Source: a virus. From it: DNA of 27,583 nt. Positions 10,601 through 16,732 of this stretch are shown one piece after another (positions within the stretch are counted from its first letter, which is position 1; every line of letters starts with the position of its first letter). Location: IMG/VR virus record IMGVR_UViG_3300010354_000493, positions 1 through 27,583 of that record. One strand, given 5' to 3'. The position numbers and the translations under genes were made by a program. The notes under the pieces are model-generated. The model did no database searches and was not told the DNA's origin. It was given only the letters and a program-made list of their open reading frames with translations.

Positions 10601-12817
10601 CGTTACAGGGGCGGCAGGAGTGACGGCAGGTGCCTTTGCGGCAGGCTGCAACACGTTTTCACGAATCATCGCCTCGGCTTCTTCGCCGGACGGTTGTCTT
10701 GCACTGAGCCCGGGTGGCTTAATTTTGGTAAGCAAATCACGGCCAGATGGCGTCAAGATTCCTCTGCCGTTAATCATGCCACTCGCTAACAACACATCCT
10801 TGACAGGGCCATCTTTCAACGACTCGGTTGAAGCATCTTCCAGACCCATGTAGACCTGGATTGGTGTCGGGGTTACTGCTGCAGGCGGGGTAGGTGCAAC
10901 CTTGGCTACTTCAATTCGGCGCTCTTCAAATGCACCATCGGCAGACTTAACGGTAATTTGATTTCCGGTATGGCTAACAGCGGTAACAATCCATGTGCGG
11001 CCATTAAGTTCAACTTTTTGCCCTGGTTTGTATTCACCAGCCGGGGCAATAATATTCTCACTTTTTATTTCTGGAAGTTCATTCCACCAGTCTTCAGCAG
11101 CCGCTGGCTTGCGCTGTTGTTCTAGAAGTGTTTTTGCGTATTCTTGTTGTTCTGGTGTTTTTAGGATTAAAGCGTTTGACGCGCCAGCAATTTTTTGCGG
11201 ATAACTAAGTTCATTTTTATTCAATCTTGCGCCAGGAATCTTAGCAATAGCGTTAATTGCATCTCTAACTGTAGATGCCCGCGTAATACCGATTTCTGAG
11301 TCTGCAAATGCGCCGCCTAGCAGCTGATCCAACGTGTTTGTTGGCGCAGCAGTAGGCGTTACTGCAGGCGCGGTAGGAGGAGTAGTTGGTTGCTCAGGGG
11401 CAGGCGTTACCGCAGGCTCAGCCGCTGCAACAGGGGGCTGTGGAGTTCGTGTAACTTGTTTCACTTCTGTCCCAAAAGTACTCACTTCTGGGGGTGTAAC
11501 AGGCCCTGGTGTTACCTTTGGTTCTACGGGTTTACCAGTAGAAACAGGCGGTTGTGCAGCAGGTCTTTCCTCTGTTTGAGCCAGGATCTCCCTCAGCATT
11601 TCGGAAGTATCTTGGGCCTCTGACGGGGCTGCTTGTGCCATGGGTTCGGCAGGCGGAGCAGGCGGGGCCGCAGAAGGCTCTGTGGGAGGCGCAACAGCCT
11701 CAGGAGGGGTAACGGTAGGTGCAGGCTGTTTAAGCGCCCCAGGAAGGCCAGGAGTACGCAGGGAGCGTGCTGCCAAGGGAACTTCAACAGCCGCCCCTCC
11801 AAGCTCGCCCAACATCTCCAGAGCAACATCTTCCAGATCCACCTTGCCATAGGCCGCGAGCTGGCCACCGGCTTCAGAGATGCCACCGCCGGCAATGTCG
11901 ATGCCAGCACCACCCAGGCCACGGCCAACCTTTTGGGCAAGCGTGCGGCTAGCCATGATCTCGTTAGCCCGGCTGGCCACTTGAGCCAGATCAGCGCCAG
12001 CACCAAGCTCAGTACGAGCTGCCTTGATAGCTGCGTTCTTAGCCCCGCCAGCAAACCTACCGCCGGCAAGCGTAGTAGCCGCGTCGATAGCGGCAGTTGT
12101 AGCGCCTTTGGTACGGGCGTCAGAGATGGCTTGTTGCACGAACGCCTTGTCCTGCATCAGGGCCTGGACGTTACGCTCGGTGGGTTCTAGCCCACGTTTT
12201 TGAAGCTCTTTACCAATCAAGCCAATGAACTCAGAGCCAATCTCAACAGGGGCTTGGCCAGTGAATGCGCCGCCGATAGCTCCAATACCAGCACCAATGG
12301 CCGCACCGCCGGGCCCACCCAGCGCGCCAACAGCAGCACCGCCCTTACCGCCAGCCAGCATGCCGACGATAGAGGGAACCATGTTTGCCGCCTGCTCAGC
12401 GGTCATGTACATCAAGCCCTTGGGATTGGTGATGGCCTGACGCCCCACCTCATAGAGCATCTCGCCAATAGCCTTGGAGCCCTGCATGAACCCTTGAGCT
12501 TCTTCCCAGGCTTTGCCCTCTTCTTTGAAGGCACCCTTGATGTCTTTCAGCTCTCTAGGCTCATTGGCTGTGGGCGTGGCCAACTGCTCGGCAATCACGC
12601 GAGACTTGGCCGCAACATCACCACCAGAGATGACGGCCGGGGCAACCTCAGCTGACGTTAGGGCTTGCTTGCCGCCCTTGACTAAGAGCTCTCCTACGTT
12701 GGATAAGAAGCCTGGCTCCTTGACTAAAGTACCACCGTACTGTTTGGCCAAAGCATCCAGATTCTCTGGCTTTGTTTCGACCCCACCGAACTGTTTTGCC
12801 AGAGCGTCGTAGTCCAT
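1631..12817 (-). CDS. Giant polyvalent virion protein: methylase, SBNO helicase, zincin-like, LPD38
   Basis: 3,728 residues from ATG 12817 (AGGA 8 bases upstream; TAATG overlap with the gene before). Layout by approximate residue: 1-30, two copies of DALAKQ(F/Y)GG; 151-187, a Gly/Ala zipper likely to meet membranes; 354-500 and 640-755, Pro/Ala linkers around a KOW/SH3-like module (590-640); 940-1160, an adenine-type methylase with motif I EPTAGNG (1004-1010) and motif IV NPPF (1064-1067); 1186-1316, a Gly/Glu/Arg linker; 1325-2030, a Strawberry-notch superfamily-2 helicase with GDQTGVGKG (K1418), DESH (1561-1564) and GRPLRTGQ (from 1964); 2653-2657, HEITH, a zincin signature; 3180-3600, an LPD38-like region with a hydrophobic patch near 3390-3416; 3640-3728, a coiled coil. 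Such fusions are known as proteins packaged in the capsid and ejected with the genome in Bcep22-like podophages. Virion location and DNA protection here are inferred. No lytic transglycosylase motif was seen. Confidence 0.93.
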   Translation of the reverse strand: MDYDALAKQFGGVETKPENLDALAKQYGGTLVKEPGFLSNVGELLVKGGKQALTSAEVAPAVISGGDVAAKSRVIAEQLATPTANEPRELKDIKGAFKEEGKAWEEAQGFMQGSKAIGEMLYEVGRQAITNPKGLMYMTAEQAANMVPSIVGMLAGGKGGAAVGALGGPGGAAIGAGIGAIGGAFTGQAPVEIGSEFIGLIGKELQKRGLEPTERNVQALMQDKAFVQQAISDARTKGATTAAIDAATTLAGGRFAGGAKNAAIKAARTELGAGADLAQVASRANEIMASRTLAQKVGRGLGGAGIDIAGGGISEAGGQLAAYGKVDLEDVALEMLGELGGAAVEVPLAARSLRTPGLPGALKQPAPTVTPPEAVAPPTEPSAAPPAPPAEPMAQAAPSEAQDTSEMLREILAQTEERPAAQPPVSTGKPVEPKVTPGPVTPPEVSTFGTEVKQVTRTPQPPVAAAEPAVTPAPEQPTTPPTAPAVTPTAAPTNTLDQLLGGAFADSEIGITRASTVRDAINAIAKIPGARLNKNELSYPQKIAGASNALILKTPEQQEYAKTLLEQQRKPAAAEDWWNELPEIKSENIIAPAGEYKPGQKVELNGRTWIVTAVSHTGNQITVKSADGAFEERRIEVAKVAPTPPAAVTPTPIQVYMGLEDASTESLKDGPVKDVLLASGMINGRGILTPSGRDLLTKIKPPGLSARQPSGEEAEAMIRENVLQPAAKAPAVTPAAPVTPAKPAEADEKAKAKQDLEDALGDLSMLLTKSGRMNIVPEDEQKLMPILTRLMDAAFRLGKIKFKEAARFVMDTIRSKLGDEAADQITLDHLQGAYIGMAGKYQDQGASSKKEVIAVESMEGLAEAEEPAGVAQATQFSNKAKMAGKIGGKLSEGASFKTIVEARDQISKMTGQKIEPGTKAAKDADEAIEAGVIIAARNIIEEGRFNKKSTQEIYDDLVDLYSRQPNLSVRSSTSVANQAYSTPAPLAYVASELAGITNKTSVLEPTAGNGMLLIAANPDKVRANELDVDRVRMLESIMSGADISQENALEMDIENNAFDVVIANPPFGKAGEISNIDHDIVLKSLVGMKENGRAVLIVGGVQATTEEGRREGYRGRAKRDFYYELYNLYNVVDHFTAGGNMYAKQGTTYPVDVIVIDGVGKSSRDLPAADLPELITTYEQLKEKLNEPMVSREDRGPAGADVGVSAEREAEPERVGRGVEQPSDVVGAEGREPVGGGERGVSEAGPTGRGQREPSGRGAGEQQPKPANVPKRAAEGEPVAGAGERAKREREAGAEGRGLPKLGGVSVVSGERVQSGLAERRGLETETENQVAYYPHSKASSIGTLVPKAMADSIENSLAKIESSIGDLDNYVAESLDMDPETVRELFSAEQVDAIALAIYNAEAGKGFIIGDQTGVGKGRVVAAMIRYALVHDKIPIFVTEAPNLYSDMIRDLDDIGMTKELGLDTANPKIFITNNGEAIPYTLIRKKGEEITENNLTLKSAKSNVSAMDGLMKAMSQKESLGDYKVIFTTYKQLQTVKGKETERQRFIKQFGAQNYLIFDESHNAGGSGETQARTKEQREKAKAGESLATGRAAFVRNLVQNAYGTFFSSATYAKRPDVMDLYSSTDMSLAVDNISDLAEAIKAGGIPMQQTVARMLTQVGQYIRRERTFAGVAYNTQQTNVNKETAENMATSMRDILAFSRAKEVVVKSLQKEYDKQGAKLGMEGEKTQVQSANFGSNMHSLIDQMLLSLKVQDSVRHAIGRLKANEKVILTVSNTMGSFLQGYAKEMNLNIGDPVDLSFKDLYIRYLEKQRKVTIKRPNGAKEEYRLTDNDLGPALTQQYNDIKKFIENAGFGSAPMSPIDYMHAELRKAGYKTEEITGRTMTLNYESGRPILTSRSANIKQRVNAVKAFNSGAVDVIILNQAGSTGLSLHASSKFKDQRKRHMIIVQAEGNIDIHMQMLGRPLRTGQVIPPAYSQMMADIPAEMRPAAVLLKKMASLNANTTASRKSAVTAEGTVDFMNEYGGQVAQEYLRDNPEVYEALGGKKILEIADNPSEAGEEDIRKLTGYIPILPIKQQEEVYKDLVERYNDLIEREDSMGSNKLESKAADLDAKTLASVPITEDKGDPSIFAKPAIMEKVDVKRTVKPYSKEEVQRQVQNSLNGEKPSEKSSRMWHDLSDRTKAYGKSIIEKMEAEAEPDRVKIESIKGQINAQYTHIKTVLTEFPIGTPVVAKNSKGMLVKGVVTDIQNKQKTKNPAAGSDWQMTIALADGESKSTSMPFSQIGSVYQLKRELETPWFNQETDKFEYIPMLDLFDKGATVRRENRWMVTGNILAGFAAVNNMGHIKTYTKDDGTTAQGILMPRTFDFEKAQKNADVRLKNLAAVMDFFNTFGRNAEVSTPDGNLRIAYMGGTEYRFVTPSSKREGGSFYLDKGLTDITGDLYKSGQIMRTTVYDQDKANEAIQYLLADRGETLIAYNHKDEAREMFAPKMPLANVQPDVERESLNTTANFVADRETLIRKYQSMRQKRGMILRKFKKGQAGLDEQEAINTLDDVASQLKDEIAASKVKRTDAKNFFAQATKQWNEGNISDDVYAAIKTMYEKFPFVLEGLNLSVKQGAEFSDAAGQFFAMARLVRLYKGTTGVQDPVTIRHEITHGLEQMMTADAVADLIMDWSEKLGKAIKKEKSPKAQLYFAAILEFYNKPSIELYNFAMSVMPSYDYYQYINPSEYWAVNAEKLMARKLGTGWDKFVLAAKRLFEGLKYMFGFDNQYVVHRIFNDIMTSKGERFTKAALNDYVEASVMGMLNLDENTRRNYKGKPAPLSVWDSPEKSKMDDWAYRWQDKHVDTKRVVQAVVKGIGEIADRFDAYLKETLYHGRVSKQTMDFLKRDFRPFIEKMDKMGVKVDEFEFYLQNRHAQEYNDLIAARNPGMPDAGSGIPTDDAIAYLNGLSKEEKAKYEELAKDIDKFVEGTQDMLVANGLETQERIDSWRDMFKHYVPLKRDPNELDFVNPSFGMGKGFAIKGDFSRTATGSLKTVVDILNNIALQREMAIVRSEKARVGRALYGMALQAPNPEFWMPINPDAVKNKKKLIAELQAMGLDPDTAENIFQQPRSPSIDKKTGLVQYRINPNVLNAENVFPVRINGKDRFIIFNPADERAKRMVKALKNLDANQLENGLDTVAELTRLIAAMNTQFNPVFGAWNFVRDVESAAVNLTGTPIADKRMEVVAGAIPALKAIYRDLRGKTPKDAEAKEWIDLYERFANAGGQTGYREQFTRAKDKATLVQREMARLDRSNVRRAAQAVADWLSDYNDAMENAVRLSAFKAALESGLSEDRAAELAKNLTVNFNRKGAWTTNANAFYAFLNASVQGSARMAELIFKRDENGKVRLTPGGKKVIAGGMMIGAMQAALLAFAGFDADEPPEFLKNKNLIIPNPFGQGYAIIPMPLGLNVFPNVARLVTEYALTQAGAMTGKRDLPKTVLSIASAVLDAFNPLGSSGLIQTLSPTLVDPFVAIAENKDAFGRPISKENRATNPSPGWERSRDNASAISQGLAYGINYLTGGGKYGIGAYSPTADDIDYVFSQYVGGLGREVAKAAGFVKAKVEGEETPPYKVPILGKAYGETETPSAVSDKFYKNVTMLAELEGEMKRMREKRENLSEFMKDNPEYRFIQNANNLENQISKINKTIKEIQKRPETEQTKAQIERYKEQKQRMMNNFNERIKALQRQ
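8866..9261 (-). CDS. Candidate overprinted ORF inside the giant gene (131 aa)
   Basis: A 131-codon frame, shifted relative to the giant gene, runs from ATG 9261 to TAG 8866. AAGGAG at 9269-9274 lies 7 bases before the ATG, an ideal ribosome-binding site. The product has ordinary composition with several Trp and hydrophobic helices (for example QNEWVEALSNRVMWLVL), whereas the giant protein is low-complexity Gly/Glu/Arg/Pro across the same bases. About nine in ten of its third positions are G or C by eye. The counter-argument is that the linker uses few codons with T in the second position, which alone makes this frame open. No homologous family is recognised; it is listed as a candidate only. 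Confidence 0.35.
   Translation of the reverse strand: MNPWYPEKIVAPPELTSVLVPSGKLSQNEWVEALSNRVMWLVLKEENPLEAANEACRRLDLPGVDNANQVGEALVSNNLNLLTSLNVQQRENQWPAQVSGPNENAKQVLKDVDFPSWVELALSQVSVSSLD
9269..9274 (-). promoter_or_regulatory. Strong Shine-Dalgarno inside the giant gene
   Basis: AAGGAG on the minus strand, 7 bases upstream of ATG 9261 of the overprinted 131-codon frame. In the giant gene's frame the same bases encode Lys-Glu, so the match could be chance. Confidence 0.4.
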
Positions 12818-14862
12818 TATTTGATTCCTGCTTGAGCCTTAAATTTATCAGCAGCGGCTTGATTTGGGAAGGAGTAAGTTTTACCCCCAGCAGTAACTGT
12901 AACTGGTTCATAACCACCAACTTCTGCCCCACCCATTTGCGCCATTATTTTGGTCAATTTAACTAAATCTTGAGCAGCTTGCTTCTGACCTTCAGGATCA
13001 AGAGGGCTCTTGCTAGGATCTGCCAAAATTGCTAATTTGTCAGCAGCAGACTTAATGGTTGCAAGGTTTTGCTTGTCTGATGACAAATAAGAAGTCGGGT
13101 TAGTAACGGCCAGAAGAGCCTCGTCATAGGTCATCTTCTCGTTGCCAGGCTTCTTGAGCATAGCTTGAATTGCCCTTTCAGTACGAGCGTTAGCGGCCTG
13201 TTGCGGGCCGGCATAAATGTTCGCAACTTTAACGGCATTAGCTTGTCTGTCAGCCTCAAGCACAGCCTCTTGGGCCAGCTTTTTGGCTTCAGAATCAGAT
13301 TTACCCAAAGCAAGTGCTGCTTCAAGATTGTCTTTGTACACTTTGTCAAACTCTGCTTTGCCAATCGTAAACAGGTCTTTTCTCCAGCCACGCTTGACGT
13401 CAGAGATCTTGGTTTGGGTCTCAAGCATGCTCTTGAGAGTCTCAAAGTCTTGAGCCTCCAGAGCTTTGGCACGGTTACGCTGAGCCTCTGCTCCATACGT
13501 ACCAGCAGCCGCAGACGTCAGGCCACGGGGAGCCAGGGCAATCTGACGCATGTATTCACTAAACCCTTGGTTTGCCTCTTGCTCCTTGGCAAGACGTTTA
13601 CGCTTTGCAGCCAACTCTTCAGCCAATGTTTGTAGGCTAGCCGTATCAGGAGCGCCAACAAACTTCTCAGCCTCTTCCCGAGCCAAACGTTCACGCTCAT
13701 ACGGATTCAGGTTCAGGCGGTCCAGTTGAACTTGTTTAACCTGAGATGCCTGCTCCGGAGTCAAAATGCCCATGGGCGAAGGCCGGGGCTGAGGAGGAGC
13801 TGCGGGAGCTTCTTGGCGAGGTGCTGCGGCACGAGGAGGGGCAGAAGAAGGCGCGCCAGGACCAACATCAGGCGAGGCAGAAGGCGGTGCTTTCGTGGTA
13901 GACGGAGGCACAATCTTTTCTTGCGACAGGAACTTATTCATCTCACGCTGAGTAAACAAAGCCCGGGCTTCAGGAGACATCTTGCGACCAGCCTGGCGTT
14001 CCAAATCATCAGCACGCTGGGCAATGATGGCCTCAATACCTTGAGGCTCAGGAGCTCTTGTTGGCTCAGACCGTGGAGCATCTTGAGGCGTTGCTTGCGG
14101 AGCCGGTTCTTTGCCCATGCCTAGATATTCACTACGGATATCTGAAACAGGAGTCAGGCTGGCCCTGGGAGATTCATCCATGGGATTGCGGACATAACGG
14201 CGCAGTATGTTGAGCGGCAATGTTGCAATGTCAGCTGCGGCAGCAGGTAGACCAGCAGCAAAAGCCAACGCTTTCTTAATTGCAGGCGCGTCAGAGACTT
14301 CTTCTTTTGGGGCCGTGCGATCTTTTATTCGCTCAAGAATATCTTTAGCTTCTTCCGGCGTTAGTTTTTCATCCGGGACATCACTACGCTCTTCACCATT
14401 AAAAGCAATGATTCCACCACCAGCATAGTTACCCACATTCGATGGCAATTGATCCAAGCCACCCTTACCCTGGGCTTGCAAAGCAGCCAGTTGTTGCAAC
14501 ATCTCAGGGCTAGCCTCAGGCTGGTCTGCCGGTGGAGCCGTCGGGATAGGCTGTGGTTGGGGCGGTTGCTGAGCTTGCTGCTGAGCCTGCATCATGCGCG
14601 CTTGCAAAGCCTGCTTAGCCCGCTCCTGCAGGGTCTGAGCCACTGTAGGCATGTTGGCACCACCAGCCTGTTGGAGCTGGTTCATGGCCGCTTGTCTCTG
14701 GGCTGCGTCATTCTCCTCAGTCAGGATCTGAAGAGCCATCAACTCTGTCAGGTCAGGAGGCAAGCCAGGCTTGGCCTGTTGCTCTTTTTGAACACGTTGC
14801 TGCAAGGCCGCAGGATTCCCTTGAAACAGGGAGGCAATGCCATTTGCGCTGGGTTGCATCAT
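12817..14862 (-). CDS. Gln/Pro-rich putative internal virion protein (681 aa)
   Basis: Starts at ATG 14862 with AAGGAT upstream, and ends one base into the giant gene's ATG. Residues 40-135 are a Gln/Ala-rich helical region followed by Pro-Gln runs. About 143-157 is a Gly motif, GNYAGGGIIAFNGEE. Residues 195-222 are Ala-rich and hydrophobic, a possible membrane-active helix. Residues 240-365 are Pro/Ala/Ser-rich and disordered, and 385-640 are charged and helical. The C-terminal 30 residues contain GKTYSFPNQAAADKFKAQAG, a short domain I have seen ending structural proteins of related phages. No enzyme motif is visible. Its place directly before the giant gene suggests an ejected core or scaffold partner, which is inferred. 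Confidence 0.8.
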   Translation of the reverse strand: MMQPSANGIASLFQGNPAALQQRVQKEQQAKPGLPPDLTELMALQILTEENDAAQRQAAMNQLQQAGGANMPTVAQTLQERAKQALQARMMQAQQQAQQPPQPQPIPTAPPADQPEASPEMLQQLAALQAQGKGGLDQLPSNVGNYAGGGIIAFNGEERSDVPDEKLTPEEAKDILERIKDRTAPKEEVSDAPAIKKALAFAAGLPAAAADIATLPLNILRRYVRNPMDESPRASLTPVSDIRSEYLGMGKEPAPQATPQDAPRSEPTRAPEPQGIEAIIAQRADDLERQAGRKMSPEARALFTQREMNKFLSQEKIVPPSTTKAPPSASPDVGPGAPSSAPPRAAAPRQEAPAAPPQPRPSPMGILTPEQASQVKQVQLDRLNLNPYERERLAREEAEKFVGAPDTASLQTLAEELAAKRKRLAKEQEANQGFSEYMRQIALAPRGLTSAAAGTYGAEAQRNRAKALEAQDFETLKSMLETQTKISDVKRGWRKDLFTIGKAEFDKVYKDNLEAALALGKSDSEAKKLAQEAVLEADRQANAVKVANIYAGPQQAANARTERAIQAMLKKPGNEKMTYDEALLAVTNPTSYLSSDKQNLATIKSAADKLAILADPSKSPLDPEGQKQAAQDLVKLTKIMAQMGGAEVGGYEPVTVTAGGKTYSFPNQAAADKFKAQAGIK

Positions 14863-14877
14863 GATTGATCCTTACTT

Positions 14878-16695
14878 TTAGGGCGTGCCCTTGATACCCA
14901 AATTATTCAACAAACTCTGCAAAGCCGTATAGCCCTGCGAGAAGTTTGTAAGGCCAGAACTCTGAGGCGTGATCGGGGCCTGCGTCTGTAACGGCAAGCC
15001 ACTGAGCAGCGACTGCTGGTACTGAACCATCTTGTACGGGTAGTCGCGGGCCTCTTCGAATTGAGCCTTGTCTGCGGCGATGCCTTCGGACTCGATGCCA
15101 CGCTGGGTCTGGCCAAGAGCAGCCTGCTGAGCCAGGTTCTGCAATCCGATCTGGCTTTCCTGAGCCCCCAGAGAACCTTGAGCCTGGGTGCCACTCAAAG
15201 CACCTTGCAAAGCCTGGAGCTTACGAGCCTGGTCAGCGTTGTACTGAGCCATGGCTTGTTGGTAGGCGGTGTTGTAACCCTGGCCCGTAATGTTGGCCAG
15301 GTTAGTAGCCAAGTTACGATCGGCTTCAGACTGCATAATTGCCTGACGACCACCGCCATATGCCCCAGCTTGAGTCAGCTTGGACATATTGGCCATGTTG
15401 GTGATCTGAGCTTGACGACGAGCCTCTGCGATCTGCGGATCAAGCGACGCCTGCAGATACGGGTTCATGTACTGTTTGGCCTGATCTGCACCAAAGGCAG
15501 CACCAGCCAAGCCCTGCATCTGACCAGTAATGTTGCCTGCGGTCTGAGCTGCTTGGGTCACAGCGCCAGGAACCTGAAGGCCACCAGCGGTCTGGAAAGC
15601 CTGTTGCTGCAAGCCAGAAGTGCCGGCAGTCAGTGGCCCCTGATAAGCCTGGTAAGGCATCTCAGACAGAGCCTGCCCCTTACCCAGCATTCCGGTCACA
15701 TAAGGACCAGCCCAAGTAGACAGGTTGGATTCGTAGGAAGTGCCAGCCGGCCTGGTAGAAGTATCAACCAAATTACCTCCGGAATAGCCTTTGATGCCCC
15801 CGCCAGCGGCATAGCCCACCGAGCCGCCAGGCATGTACTTGTCTGGGTTGATCTGCTTGCCTTGTTGCTTAGTCCCAGTACGAGCCATACGGATCTTGTC
15901 CATCATCTGATAGAGCTTCTTGGCACCAGCATCAGAATTACCGTTACCCAGGTGAGATACAACGTCAGCAGGCACAACAAACTCCCCATGACTTAAAGCG
16001 GCCGGTTGATCTCCATCGATTTCAGCCGGTAGTTCATCCGACATTCCATCAGTAGATCCTTGCAGGTAACGACCCTTGGCCAAAGCCATCAAGCCACCAT
16101 GAGCAGCCTTTACGGGTTGCGCGGCAATTTGCTTAGCCTGCTCCACAGCCTGCTGTTGAGCGGCTGCAGCGTTGCCAGGGGCGGTGTATTGCACATCAGT
16201 AAAGTACTGACGGCCCGCACTGCCAGGACGACGATTGGGATCGTTCTGGTACGGCACAGCAGCTCGAGTGGCCGTCAACTGAGGGATAGAACCTTGATAA
16301 CCAACCCGGTTGTACGTGGGCTGGGTGTTCAAATTCATCAAACCACCGACCAGACCAGCGGCCTGAGCAGGGTTTTGCGAGATATATTTTGAAACTGATG
16401 CAGCAGACAGATTGCCTTTGCTGATCTGAGAAACCAGATCGTTGAGCGTTGCCCTGTTGGGGTCATAGACAGGCTGCCCTTGGTAAAAGTACTTGCCTTC
16501 AGGAGAAATGGCTGTGCCGTCAGAATAGTACTTCCAGTTATACCCAATCTCGCCAGGCTTGGTCGTATTAGGGATCTCTGTTACATAATCGCTTGTTGAA
16601 GTATCAGGGGTGGTTGTGATCGGGGGATCTTCTTCATAAGACCATAACGGTTCCCCAGTCTCGGGATCAAACTCACCAGTCATTACGAGTGCCAT
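14878..16695 (-). CDS. Putative internal/ejection virion protein with GDQPAALS-GEFVVPADVV domain (605 aa)
   Basis: Starts at ATG 16695 with AAGGAGC at ideal spacing. Three parts are visible. Residues 1-190 are polar, Thr/Pro then Ala/Gln-rich. Residues 200-306 contain GGLMALAKGRYLQG, a conserved block (about 216-269) built on GDQPAALSHGEFVVPADVV and LGNGNSDAGAKKLYQMM, and AAGGGIKGYSGG near 296-307. Residues 380-600 are a long Gln/Ala/Gly-rich helical region with periodic ANITGQG- and LGQTQRG-like phrases. The central block recurs in structural proteins of aquatic podoviruses and other phages, where it is uncharacterised. The helical, Gln-rich C-terminal half resembles ejection-pore proteins in style. 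Its role in the virion core is inferred from content and neighbours. Confidence 0.8.
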   Translation of the reverse strand: MALVMTGEFDPETGEPLWSYEEDPPITTTPDTSTSDYVTEIPNTTKPGEIGYNWKYYSDGTAISPEGKYFYQGQPVYDPNRATLNDLVSQISKGNLSAASVSKYISQNPAQAAGLVGGLMNLNTQPTYNRVGYQGSIPQLTATRAAVPYQNDPNRRPGSAGRQYFTDVQYTAPGNAAAAQQQAVEQAKQIAAQPVKAAHGGLMALAKGRYLQGSTDGMSDELPAEIDGDQPAALSHGEFVVPADVVSHLGNGNSDAGAKKLYQMMDKIRMARTGTKQQGKQINPDKYMPGGSVGYAAGGGIKGYSGGNLVDTSTRPAGTSYESNLSTWAGPYVTGMLGKGQALSEMPYQAYQGPLTAGTSGLQQQAFQTAGGLQVPGAVTQAAQTAGNITGQMQGLAGAAFGADQAKQYMNPYLQASLDPQIAEARRQAQITNMANMSKLTQAGAYGGGRQAIMQSEADRNLATNLANITGQGYNTAYQQAMAQYNADQARKLQALQGALSGTQAQGSLGAQESQIGLQNLAQQAALGQTQRGIESEGIAADKAQFEEARDYPYKMVQYQQSLLSGLPLQTQAPITPQSSGLTNFSQGYTALQSLLNNLGIKGTP

Positions 16696-16732
16696 TTTTA
16701 GCTCCTTGGGGGCATTTTATTCAATTGGTCAT

